A DNA stretch of 64,000 nt from Theocolax elegans (taxonomy: Eukaryota; Arthropoda; Insecta; Hymenoptera; Cerocephalidae): assembly GCA_026168455.1 (NCBI GenBank), contig CM047426.1:74985986-75049985 (forward strand), given 5' to 3'. Positions 51,627 to 63,413 of this stretch are shown here, piece by piece. Under the pieces are notes generated by a model, which did no database searches, was not told the origin of the DNA, and was given only the letters and a program-made list of their open reading frames with translations. Made by a program: the position numbers and the translations under genes. Positions within the stretch are counted from its first letter, which is position 1; every line of letters starts with the position of its first letter.

Positions 51627-54468
51627 TTAATCGCATTCAAAATAGTTTGGTAACTGTATAACATAAATCGAACTTGATATTAACAAATATGTACAAACTT
51701 GTTTTAAATTTTCAATATCTACAGCAATTAAAATTTCGGGTTCTATAATCTTACATTTATAAACATTCGGTAAAACTTTCTTATCGATAACGTATGCTTC
51801 ATCACTTGTTAATGTAGATATAATTGCGTATACTTTACAATAGTCACTACAATTTTCACAACTTGAATTGCATAAGCAATGTATGTTACATAATTTAACA
51901 AAATACTTAATTATGCCTATTTCAATATTATTGTTTATAAAATATCTAACGCAAGATGAATTTTTCTTTTTGTTTTTGCTGTAGGAGATCGTTTCAAAAA
52001 TTAATTTATCTTTAAAGATTCTTTTAAAAAAATGAAATTTATTATCCGGAGCATCTGTACTTAATATTTCCTTGAACAAAGTAATATTTTTTTCTTTGTA
52101 TCTAGCTCCAACTATGTAAATATTATTTACAATCTTTTGTAATTTTCGTCTTGCCATTCGTTTTTCTACACTGTCACAAAACGTATCTATTTCTGAATTA
52201 ATTGCAGCTTTGTCTGGATTTTTGAACATTATTTGACGTAATTGAGTAAAATTTAATAATACGGATACTGCAGAATGTATTTGTAATTCTGGCTTTTTCG
52301 AACTGTGAACAAAACATTTCAAAATGCCATTCATGTTTTCAAACGCGTAACAAGATGTACTCCACAGCGGTCCAAAATCTTTCACAACTTCCGTTAAATG
52401 CAACAATAAATGTATGTTCATAGACATGTGTCTCTTCCCATACAAAATTTGAAATTTTTTAACATACTCATTTAAAGCCTTTGATGCATTATTAAGCATT
52501 TCTGCTGATATTGAAAAATTGCTCAAATTTGAAATACTGTATACAAGTAAAAAAAAATGATCAAAATAAACTTTTTTCATAAAATTTTGCAATATTGGCA
52601 AGCTATATATCAAAAGAAAATATTTGCATTCAGATGCTTTCCAATAGTTAAAATCATTTAAATTTCTAGGTCCTCTTGAGATACAATCTATAGGCTGAAT
52701 TGATTCCATATAATTATTAATATCTGGCAAAAAATGACGTAAAGAAAAATCTTCATTTGAATTTTCAGGATCGAACCATAGTTTCATAATTTTTTTTAAC
52801 ACGTTTATATGAACGCAATGCATTGCATCGATAGACATTGTTTTAATGTAATCTTTAATCAGTAGACTTAAAATACTACGACCTTTAACACCAAATATGG
52901 GAGAATTATTTTCTTCAGCAAGATTTGCAAACTGGTTTGTTTCCAAAGTGGTCCTCAATTCTAATGTTTCTTGAAACGGATATACTTGAACATTTTCCAC
53001 TCTCTCGCCTCGAATTTTACAATTTTGACACCCATAATATCCGCTATACAATTTTAAATTCATAAATAATGATTTTGCTTGCAAATCCATAGTACCAGCA
53101 ATAATCATACCTCGCACTTTAATCAATAAATCTGTATATGTCTTAAAATAAACGCCTCTATACAACTTTTTTAAGGTATCTCGAAAAACGCTTAAAAATA
53201 AATTAGGATTTGGTTTTTTCGTACCAAACCATAGCCCTGCTAAAAGTATATTTTCCTTTTTTATACGCAAATCATATGGTAATTCGTTTATCATCAGGTA
53301 CATGGGCCATATAGTAAATTTGGAAGATTTAAATATTGGAACACCATCAGTGTTCCAAGTAAATGTTATATTATTTTTTAAGTTTAAAAAATTTGACTCC
53401 AATGTTTTATATATTCTACCGTCATAAATGTCTTCTAAATTTGATTTATGTAATTTTGATCTATCGAATCTATACGTAGAAATGATTTCATAAAATTTTG
53501 GGCGTTTAAATAAAGCTGTAAGTTGGCTAATAATAGGTATTTCAATGAAATAAGTTATATCCGCATTTGAATTGCAATCAGGACAAATTTTTAATTTATT
53601 GTTAACATTCGTCATGCAATTAGAACAAAAAAAGTGTTTTTTTAATGGAGTTTTTAAATTTTTGAAAAATTTTTGTAATTTATATAAAGTACTGAAGCAC
53701 TTGTTAGGTTTAATACAATGCAGTTGGATAATTTGTATAATTTTTGCTAAAAGAATTCCAGTAACGTTGAATGAAAGAATTAAACTAAGAATCGATAATG
53801 CACTTTCTGCTACAGTTATCGGAGCACCTTCATAAATTTTTTCACTTGCTTCATCATTTAAAATGTTGTCAAAATCCATATTATTATATTCGTCATCACT
53901 TTCATCATCTAAATTCTCAGAGCTCTCATCAGTATCATCGGTATAATCACTAGTACTTTCAGTACAATCATTATTACTATCGTGATCATTGTCGCTTTCG
54001 TTATTGTCGTCATATGCAGAATTAAAATCATTTTTGCAGAATGTAAACAACTCGAAGTCATTATTACTATTTGTTCCATTATCTATTGCTGTAATATTTA
54101 TCAGATATCTTATTATAATTTAAGGTACAAAATTATGTATTAAAATAATAATACTCTAAAAGTCATTTCATTTATGCACGAAATAAAATTATTTAATACA
54201 AAATATTTAATAGTTATTTAATTATTGTTCTTTTAATTATAAAATTTAATGTATTACTTTATTAATTATCAATTACTTACGAAATTTGATATGAACAATT
54301 ATTTATATTAAACAATAACATTATATTTTACTAACGTAATTCATTTATAGGAATCTTAGATTCGACTACAACCTCATTTTCATCATCACTCGATTCATAT
54401 TGTATTAAAGCTTTTTTAATACGAGCTCGTTGAGCTTTTTTATAAGTGTCAAAGGGTCTTTTGTACAT
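51627..54468 (-). CDS. Tnp2-type (CMC/CACTA-like) DDE transposase
   Basis: Two exons on the minus strand, 54336-54468 and 51627-54088, with a 247-bp GT-AG intron. The phases match and give 864 codons from the ATG at 54468. The order is: a basic N-terminus, an acidic D/E/S/N-rich linker (about residues 65-125), a CxxC...CxxC zinc ribbon (CSNC and CPDC, about 199-216), then the transposase core. Core motifs match plant CACTA Tnp2 proteins. TDGV (D about 292) corresponds to GDGV, followed by a WPMYLMINELP segment. CQNC (about 398) corresponds to CPVC. SIDAMH (D about 465) corresponds to LDVMH, and YAFENMNGILK (E about 628) to YPFERFLGELK. These give a plausible D-D-E triad. HLLLHL (about 604) matches the DUF4218-like region, and a cysteine-rich cluster follows near residues 770-790. 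It is expected to cut and join the element's ends in the nucleus. No frameshift or stop is present. A shorter start at TTG 54050 is possible, but the spliced ATG start is better supported. Confidence 0.93.
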
Positions 54469-54650
54469 TACAATTTTTAATACAACAAATATAGGTTATT
54501 AGTTGATATACTCGTATTTTAAATGTGAAACTGTTTGAAAACACTTATTGTTTTGAATCGAACGCTTTATCAAACTAAAACATTTGAAAGCTCCTAAAAG
54601 GGTTATGTTAGACGTTTTCGAAAACATAATAGATTAATCTACTACTAAGG
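54469..54650. promoter_or_regulatory. Bidirectional promoter between transposase and BEN gene
   Basis: Only 182 bp separate the two divergent start codons. The gap contains two perfect palindromes, GTTTTCGAAAAC (54614-54625) and AGATTAATCT (54631-54640), just upstream of the BEN-gene ATG. They are candidate binding sites for a symmetric DNA-binding protein, possibly the BEN protein acting on its own promoter. The regulatory role is inferred. Confidence 0.6.
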
Positions 54651-57385
54651 ATGAAGTGCCTGGTATTGTGGAAAACCGTACCACCTACAACTGGTATAGT
54701 TGATGAAAAAAATATTAAAAAGGCAGGCGCACAAATTAAGGCGAAATGGGGCTCGAATTGGTACGACGCAACGTTAATTGAAAAAAGCGGTAAGTAAAAT
54801 TTTTATTATATTGCCATCAAATATTTCGTTTGGCGAAATTGATAAATTTATTTTTACATTATAAAATATATATTTTTATTTATATACATAATAGTAATAA
54901 TTGTCTGTACAATAATTACCTTTATTCCGTTTACTAAACCAATATAATCATATCTTTCCAGATAATGAGAAATGGTTAAATTCTTTGGAAGTAGCTACTG
55001 ATGGAAAAATTTTAAAGTCATCATGCGAGACACCTGAGCATTTAATTGCAAAAAAACGATTAATTAAAATAGAAACAAGAAAGAAAAATGTAAACGCTAA
55101 AAAAGCTACAGCTGACAATAATAAGTATTTTGCAAACCGGACAATTTTTTCCGATAGTAGTGAAAGCGAAGATGAAAATAAAAATAATAATATAAAACCT
55201 ATGGAACTTAATAAGGAAGATTTGCAATATAAAACGTAAGTATTTTAATTAAATTATTATTATGAAAAAAGTGTATTTAAAATAAATATTAGAATGTTTT
55301 AGTATTTTGCAATTCATAATGAAAAGTTTGTATTATATTTTTTTTAGTCAAGATAAAGAAAGTACGAAAAAGGAAGCTATTTTACCCAACCAGCGAAAAG
55401 AACAACAACCACACTTGTTTTGGCAAAATTATTCTGAAGGTATAGTCATGAAAATTTATTATTTGTATTAAAGTATTAAGGTTAAATTATCATTATATTT
55501 TTATTATATTTCTAATTATTATTGTAGATGCATCATTTGAAGAAAAATTTCTCGCAGTTGCTGAGTCAGCTGTTGCTTATTTACGAACTTTGGTTGAAGA
55601 AAAAGGTGGCTGCTGCATAAGATCAAATAAAGTTAATTTTATAGTATTATATAATTTAAATGTTTTGTATTGATATGCAGGTTTTATTTTAATATTTTAA
55701 TAGGTTAGATTATATGCTGGGTATGAGGTGTACGTCAACCAATTTAAGCTTCATGATTTTAAACGTTTGTATAAAAGAGATGCACGAGCAATGGCGCGAG
55801 CTCTATTAAAAGAAATTATAGGCGAAGAAAAATTGGCAGAACTAAGTGGAAGTATCATTCCTAAAGATACTTTTAATGCACTTGAAGGTAAATATAATAA
55901 AAACTTAGATCCAAAAATATATGTTTAATCATCATGATTATAACCATAAATCTGTATTTCAAGGTTTTATAAATACTAACACCAAATGTAAAAATCAAAT
56001 ATCGACGGCAGCATTAAGAAGATGCATTACTAATTATTGCACATCGCTGAAAGAAAAAAAGAAAAAAAGGTTGAAAATAGGTTAGAAAACATTGTTTATT
56101 TATTAATATTTGAACAGTCAATTTTACGGAAATTTTATATACTTTATTTACAGGTAATCAATGCAAGAAACCTATTATTAAAAATATCGAAGTACTAAAA
56201 GCACCTGTCAATGTAACCCCACAAGACGAGATAGAAGTGAACAAAAATGACATATTGGACATAAAAAGAAAATTTAATGAAAACAGTTTGCACACACAAG
56301 ATGTAGATAATTTTCATGAGAAAGTTGATAGTCCAATGCAGTTATCAGATACAGGTACAGATATGGATATTTTTGGAAGCAATATTAATAATTATGTAAA
56401 GAAATATAACGATGAAGTAGACAAAAGTGACGATCAAAGCGTAGAAATAGAAGACACAGAACCTGATCTAGATATAGATGAATGTGATCCAGAAGATGGC
56501 AATAATATATTCGAAACTTTAATATTACATCGTGATGAACAAGGGACACTAGAAATTGAAAATGGAAGCATTGATAGAGGTACAAAAAGGAATTATGATG
56601 AAGAGACTAATAAAAAAGAAGTGATATTAGTAAGAAACATAGAAAAAAGCATAAAGAATACAGACGAAAAACGTGCAAAACGAAGCAGCTACGGCCAAAT
56701 AACCCTAGAAATAAATAAAGAAACACAACGTGATGAAATAAAAAATGATCAATTATTAAAAAAAGAAATTTATAAAAAAGATCCAATAAAGAAATGCAAT
56801 GAGCAAAAGATTAAAAATAAGAATGATAAAAAAATCAGAGATAAAGTTATGAGAAACAGTAGAAGCATAGACAAGAATTGTAGAGAGCGAAGCAGAAGTG
56901 AATCAACAAATAAAGGAAGAAGTAAAGACAAAAACAAATACGTAAAACATAGAGAACAAAGTAGAAATAAACGGGAAAGCAAGGAAAGAAACAGAGACAG
57001 AAGTAAAGACAGAAGACGTAGACAACGAAGTAGAAGTAAACGAGAAAGTAAAGAAAGAAGTAGAGATAGAAGCAATAGCAGGGAGTATAGAGCACGAAGT
57101 AGAAGTACAGAAAGGAGTAGATATAGAAGCAATGACAGGAAATATAGAGAACGAAATGGAAGTAAGGAAAGGAGCAGATATAGAAGCAATGATAGGAAAT
57201 ATAGAGAACGAAGTGGAAGTAAGGAAAGGAGCAGATGTAGAAGCAAGGACAGGAAATATAGAGAACAAAGTAGAAGTAAACCAGATCGAAAACGTGAAGA
57301 ACGAAGCGTTACTACTAGAGTAAGCAGACAAAGAAACGAGGAAAGGAAATATTATGATAAAAACAAAAAAAAAACATTATCGTAG
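54651..57385 (+). CDS. BEN-domain, RS-rich transposon-encoded DNA-binding protein
   Basis: Seven exons: 54651-54789, 54962-55235, 55348-55439, 55528-55631, 55704-55887, 55964-56080 and 56154-57385. Every intron is GT-AG, all phases agree, and the total is 713 codons plus a TAG stop. Exon 1 and the start of exon 2 encode a segment with KWGSNWYDATLIEKSG that resembles the small barrel found at the N-terminus of some BEN proteins. A Ser/Asp/Glu-rich linker follows. Exons 4-6 (about residues 169-303) encode a BEN domain, recognisable from VAESAVAYLRTLV, VRLYAGYEVYV and ARALLKEIIGEEKLAELSG and a basic C-terminal helix. Residues about 340-440 are acidic, and residues about 540-700 are an arginine/serine-rich tail. 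BEN domains bind DNA or chromatin factors, so I infer that it binds the element's AAGATCTT repeats as an accessory factor. The exon 4 donor (AAA|GTTAAT) is the weakest junction. Confidence 0.85.
57053..57280 (+). repeat. 57-bp coding tandem repeat (4 units) in RS tail
   Basis: Four consecutive 57-bp units starting at 57053, 57110, 57167 and 57224 encode 19-residue variants of ERSRYRSNDRKYRERSGSK. The middle two are nearly identical, so the repeat has expanded recently. It keeps the frame, which argues that the protein is under selection for length-tolerant RS content. Confidence 0.9.
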
Positions 57386-57749
57386 TTTTACAAAATAATT
57401 GCATTATTTAGTTAACTTTCATTTAATAGTGACAAATAACTATATATGTTTAAAAACATCTATTACGTATATCAAATATCATTTAAATTGCTTATAAAAT
57501 TTGTTTCATATACATTAAAAACCGCACAAAAATCTTCTAGACTCCTGTAGTTTATATTTAATAATGTCTTAAAAAATTTAAATAAAATCTTTTTAAACTG
57601 ATTTTTAGTCTTTAAAAGATCTTTACCTGTATTATGATTCATATCATGTATTAATAAAACGTTAAATAAATTGAGTGCAGACGTAATTATTAAAATAGAA
57701 ATTAAATTATTTAATTAAAAACTCAATAAATAATTCAATAAATAATTTA
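57386..57749. other. 3' flank of BEN gene inside transposon
   Basis: AT-rich DNA between the BEN-gene stop and the right TIR. An AATAAA-type signal near 57588 could end the BEN transcript. Isolated AAGATCTT-like motifs (AAAAGATCTTTACC near 57615) already occur before the TIR proper. Confidence 0.5.
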
Positions 57750-58656
57750 ATTTAAAAAATTAAATTATTTATTGAAAGTAGAAAAAAACCTTATTAAAAT
57801 ATTAAAATGCAAAGACAAAATTAGAAAACTAATAATGTATTATATCGACATTTTCTTCGAAAGATTTCAAAAAAATCTCGAAAAGATCTTCAAAATCTTC
57901 ATTTTTAAATTTTTATTGCATCTTTAGATTTTTGTAAATTTGTTAAAGCAACTTTCTTTGGAGTCGTAGCAAGTACTTGAAATTATCTTAAAAGTATTTA
58001 AAAAAACATATCAAAGTTCTTTTTAAATAACTGTTCGTTAACATAGGGTTTTTATAAAATCTTAAAAAGATCTTATTTTTTTTATTGAAGACAACTAAAA
58101 AATTATGCTTTTGAGGTATTTTTAAGATCATAAAGAAAACGAGACGTTAACTTTAAAAAAGATCTTGTAAGAACTAAAAAAGATCTTTTTAAGATGGTCC
58201 CAAAATTACAATTTCTATAGCTATCTAAAAGTAAGAGAAATCTATAACAAATCTATTAACGATCTAAATGACAAATTTTATGTTGAATTATTTAATAGAT
58301 CTGCTAAAGATTTTTCTTTTTTTAAAATGCTAGATAAATTTGATTTTTGGAAACATCTTAAAAAGATCTTTTAAAGATCTTTTCAATTTTACAAAATCTG
58401 TTCTTGAAAAAATCTTAAAAATCTTAACTTTCAGATCTTTAAATTAACAAAAAGAATTTTTAACGTTTAATAGACCTCAAAAGGGAACATTTTTACACGA
58501 AAAATTTGTTTAGTAAACGTCTTTAAAATATCTTAAAAAGATCTTAATAATCAAATAATAGCGACTCAAACCGCATCTCAAAAAAGTCTTAAATGGTATC
58601 TTTTTTAAGAGAGATCTTTCCAAGATCTTAAAAACATCTTTTTTATTTTACGCGGG
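57750..58656 (-). repeat. Right terminal inverted repeat with AAGATCTT palindromes
   Basis: Reverse complement of the left TIR, lacking the segment at 51311-51415. It ends CGCGGG at 58656. It carries the same series of AAGATCTT palindromes in mirror order. Confidence 0.92.
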
Positions 58657-61600
58657 TTCTTATGTTTTTCAACGAGTGTTCAACTTATTTACATAACCTC
58701 TTATGGAATATATATAAGACGTGTTTAGCTGACGGCGCCGTTTTATTTTTCATTTTCAATTTGAAACCTATGACGTTAATTACCGAGTGACATAAATCGA
58801 GTTCTTATATATTTTACGTCCACTATTTAATCAATTAAAAAACAATTAGATATTTCGTGAAGCAATGGTTATAGACATTGAAAAACCAAATTTCAAAATT
58901 GATCTGCGACAATTTGTTGTAAATTTCGATATTGATAATCCCTCCACGACAGCAACGCTAATGCGCATAATCGCGGTTACCCCTTGTTCAAGACATCCAT
59001 CAATAAACTGTACAGAATTATAAAATTGAATTAGAATCAAAGTATAACTGTCTGGATATTGGAAAGTTTGGACGTTTAACTATAGACGCGAAAGAGGGTA
59101 TAGACGTCCGAGGAAGTTTGCTCGAATCTCGAGTTTAAGCGGGATCGATAGGTTAGTCGAGTGTACCTGATAGGGGATCGATTGCGCGCGGCTTCATCGA
59201 TGAGACACGCGTGTTTGTCCTCGGTAGAGATAAACCTGCGAGTTGATTACGCTCTTGTACAGGAGCGGAGAGCAGCGAATTATGGGCTTTTATATACGCG
59301 CGGAGCATGGATTTATTATTTATCGTCGGGACGCTTACGACCGCATGGACACGTTGGGAGAGGAAGGTCATCGCGCGGCAGGTACATTTTATGTACATGA
59401 AAATGGGTGTACGCGCGTTTGACCCTTTCAGCGAGCACCGGTGTAACGTCGAATTGATGGGCTTTGATTAGTTATGGGGATGTTTTCCATGTACCTTATT
59501 GTATTTTCCTTTATTCACATTATAATAACATGTTTCAACTACATTTTTACCCTCGGTCCGGTGTTTTCCACCCTTTTTCTATAAATTATCTCTTATATCC
59601 TGTACAATCCTAACTCGAAACATATCTATTTTTATGGGATACGTTTTTTTATTTAATAAGAACCTATGTTATAAGTATTTAATGTACTTGATTTTATGTT
59701 GACTTATAGATTATAAAACTACAATTTTTACGTTTAACTAATTTACTTTTATCAGTTGACCTATCATTCTAAATATAATAATACTATTATGGTCTTGAAA
59801 AAAGCGGTTAAACTTTTACTTTTTAAAATGAAATCAACTGTCGCAGTGAGAAAGATGACAGTTTATTAAATTTTTTAACAAGGTGTTATTTCGACCGAAG
59901 TCGGAAGAAGGTGCTTTCTCGATTTATTATTGAAAAACGTGATAACTCGCATATAATGTTTTCGGCCAATACTTTAAATTGATATTACTGACCACATTTT
60001 AAAATTGCAGCTTATATTTTTTCGAGCTGAAGTAAGTTTCACTCGGCTCCGCGAATATAATCTCGAGTTGCCGAGGAAAGAAAATACAATCAAATTAGAG
60101 ATACCGACTTTAAATTCTCGAAAAAAAGTGAAATGAAATAGTCATTTTTTAAACCGAATGCGAGTTAAAAACTTCTTCGTTGCAACCGTCGAAATATTGA
60201 GAGTTTCATTCGTTATTTAATTTTTGATCGTTAATTTATTATTGAGTAATCTTACGGAATCAATTCGTGCCATGTTTCTCGATCATCTTAGAATAAATCA
60301 AAATTAATTTCACCTTTGTACATGCAATTGAGGTAACGGTAATTAAAACCACAACAGGTATATTAAAGATTTATAATACCTTAACTTTTACACGATTATA
60401 CACTTTTAAAATATTTTGATCTTGACACGATTAAAAATGGAAAGATATGTATCAATATGTATTTACAATTTACGATGTCAACATCGTTCAATGATCGTAG
60501 AATTCTATTACACACGATACTTAAATAACGCAATGTGGCTTTAATAAACTAATTTAATAAATAATCGTTGATCTAATTGAATAAATATTTACATTTTGAC
60601 AGGCGTAGCAGTTGTTACTTAACTTTGAGTCGTTAACACCTACTGCGAACGCATAAAAAAGTAAATAACCAAGAGAGCAACTAATACCTTGTAGATTTGC
60701 TTAGAAGCATCGAGTACGTAAATAACCGCAAATTGACCAACAGGGCATTAAAAAGTGAGTTTGGTGGTGTATCGAGCGGATTACAAAGGTAAACAAAGAA
60801 AAGTTGAATTAAACTGTAAATAAAGGTAAGTTTGCGCGAATAAAAGCCTGGAGAAGAAGATTAAGTAAACAAAGGAACTAATTTGAGATGCAAATCACAT
60901 AGCAACCCTGAAAACATAGCGTCTCTTACTTTTTCACTGGCACATCACGTTGCATTACATCACACGAGCTCGCACTTCGCGGAAATACCTTATTACCCGT
61001 CCGCGTCATTAAGGGCATTACGCAAATTCTCATCCGCGCTCGGGTTCGCGCGTATACATATATAAACACGCGTAATCACGGATGGCTCGTGTGCGCGCGC
61101 GCGGTACATTTTGCTCGATTTACTTTAACGGTACACTGGCCAAATTACGCGCACGGGAACCACCGTACTTTACGAGCTGATATCCCGAAGAGTTAACCAT
61201 TTGCGTTGTGTATATTCCTTCGATTGTTAAGTCACATTTTGCCGCCGATTTATGCCCGTATACTAAATTCGATTTGCCTTTAACGTTTTAACTTACTCTA
61301 ACGTTTCTTTTTAACTAGACACATATTTATTTTTAACTAACTTATTTGACTAATTTATAACCAGCTAAATAAATTCGAGTTGTTTGTCGATTATCTGCAA
61401 AGGGAAATTGATATTTTTGTAATAAACTTCATAACATTGCCTAAATTATTTGCAAACTCTTCTACAAAATAATGCTCCTAGATCGTTAATATCTGTTTAA
61501 TATCAATTTTCAAGTACTAAAAAATAAGCTTTTTAATTTATCATAAATTTTGTATTATGTTCAACAATTTCTATAAACTTTTATATGACGCATATTTTTT

Positions 61601-63370
61601 AGTGGGTAAATTCCAAAAAATTTTGTATCCGCGTATTTTTTTGTAATATGTATTTAAGTAATCATTTAGACGATCACAATGTTTTTAATTAAATCGTTAC
61701 ACGAATAGTTTAGGTACATTAACTGTGCTTTGATCGTGACACACTCGCATAATTGATCTTGTGCATACAGAGAACAAATATAATCACGATTGTCGCGTGT
61801 CTTTTGTCTCAGCAGGAACCTCCGAATATCATTTGCAGTTGCCGTTGGATTGCATTGTCCTTTCCTTGGTTCAAGGCGACGAAACGAGGCGAGGTTCTCA
61901 AATAACGGTTACAAACTCATGACTTAATTACTCCTCCCACGATGTTGTTTTTCTTCTCATGCATTCAAGATTTCACATTGTAATTGTTTCGTTTGTTCAA
62001 CTTCTTAACGTAAGTCGGTGCTTTAACGGTTCGTTTATAACCCTTTTCAAATTTGCAATTTTGTTAGTTGTTGCTTGTATCGTACAATATTAGGTTACAT
62101 CCTCTCTTCTAGAAATTTAATTGTAAAACGATTGCGAAAATCAAGTGTAAATGATTTAATGATTGATTAATGATTTGTTAGCGATTAAAAGTATAATGGT
62201 TTACTTTTCTTCTTTTAAAAGTAATTGCCTCATTATCTATCGATGCGCGTGTAATTTAGTGTGTCAAAGACTTTGAACTACAAGCGTAATTAACTTGCAG
62301 ATTTAATTTTATAAATTATACACGATCGAATGTTTAATTAATTGTTAGTAAATTTATTTGTATTTCATTCGGTATCATTACGCATCAAAAAATTAATTTA
62401 AAGTACAAGGTACACGCGCGGTTGTGATTATAAAAATAATTATTAAGCACAAAATTGAACGAAAGCTCTCACTATCACGATGGAAATAAAGAGAAAACGT
62501 TAGAACATGTGAGAAATGGAAAGACAAAGCAACAAATCGTTCCTTTATACAGTACATCACGGTTACAACTCGAGTCTTATTTACAATAGGAACGTAAAAT
62601 CGTTTCATGTTTCAGTGCGTGTTTACAGTAATTCGAATGGACTTTTAACAAGAACATAATAATCCGGTAAACAGCAAATTATAATTATTACTACGAAGAT
62701 ATGATAATCATACTTTATGTACGGTTGTCAAATTACATTTTCTCACATGTCAATATAATACGTATTCTATCTACATTCACTTGTTACTTTTAATTGATAA
62801 TTCAATAAATCCTACACGTGACGCAATTTCTTCTGAACAATTCTGTTATAGTATTTTATCTTAATTTCATTTATCTATTCAATCATCAGTATACATTAAC
62901 ACAATAAAATTGAAGATTAATACAATTTTATAAACAAAAATGTAATGATGTACTTTTGCTTAAAATTTTCAGAAGTAGATCAATATTTTATAATTATATA
63001 ATATAATGAAAAAATTCGAATTATCAAAATATATTAGATAATGAAAATACGAGTAAAATGTTAAACTTATCGATGTAACGTATATAATGCATCAATTGAA
63101 AATACAGTGACCATACGCCAAAACGAACGTTCAACATCTTCATTGTGATAATTGTGTCAATTCCAAGTATTTGCTCTTGTATCCCTTCCTGAATTTCCAT
63201 TCGTTTGAAATAAAACGTACGATCGCAGAAACTTGGAGTAAAGGGTTAAAATCTAGATAATTAACTGACTACTCCTCCTTCTAAAGTATCCCGGTATTTC
63301 ACTGAATTTCATGAATAATGCATTGCGCAACTTCATTCTCTGTTTGAGCCTCCACCCACCGAGATGTGCA

Positions 63371-63375
<5 letters not shown>
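58657..63375. other. Noncoding DNA
   Basis: AT-rich with GC/CpG-rich islands at about 59070-59460, 60890-61260 and 61780-61920. Short frames in these islands overlap on both strands and show no domain. No gene, RNA or repeat is supported. Confidence 0.4.
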
Positions 63376-63412
<37 letters not shown>

Positions 63413-63413
63413 G
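63376..63413. repeat. (TG)n microsatellite
   Basis: About 16 TG dinucleotides followed by CGTGTG. It creates poly-threonine/histidine frames on the minus strand. Confidence 0.95.

Larger units (their letters stand above)
50566..58656. mobile_element. Intact 8.1-kb CMC/CACTA-like DNA transposon with two genes
   Basis: Defined by long terminal inverted repeats whose outer ends are exactly CCCGCGTAAAA on the left and its complement on the right. The flanks read ...ATATTT before and TTCTTATG after, so the target duplication can be at most TT (2 bp). Inside are two divergent spliced genes: a Tnp2-type transposase on the minus strand and a BEN/RS protein on the plus strand. Both have full open frames and consistent GT-AG introns. 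The TIRs are about 95% identical by eye over the outer 400 bp. Together this suggests a young, possibly autonomous copy. The coding and TIR plan (transposase plus DNA-binding partner, subterminal repeats) is CACTA-like, but the CCCGCG termini and 2-bp target are not typical of that family. Confidence 0.92.

Noticed and set aside
56385..57331. Several long minus-strand frames opposite the BEN/RS gene
   Set aside because: Leucine- and serine-rich frames are the antisense shadow of the RS-rich coding exon.
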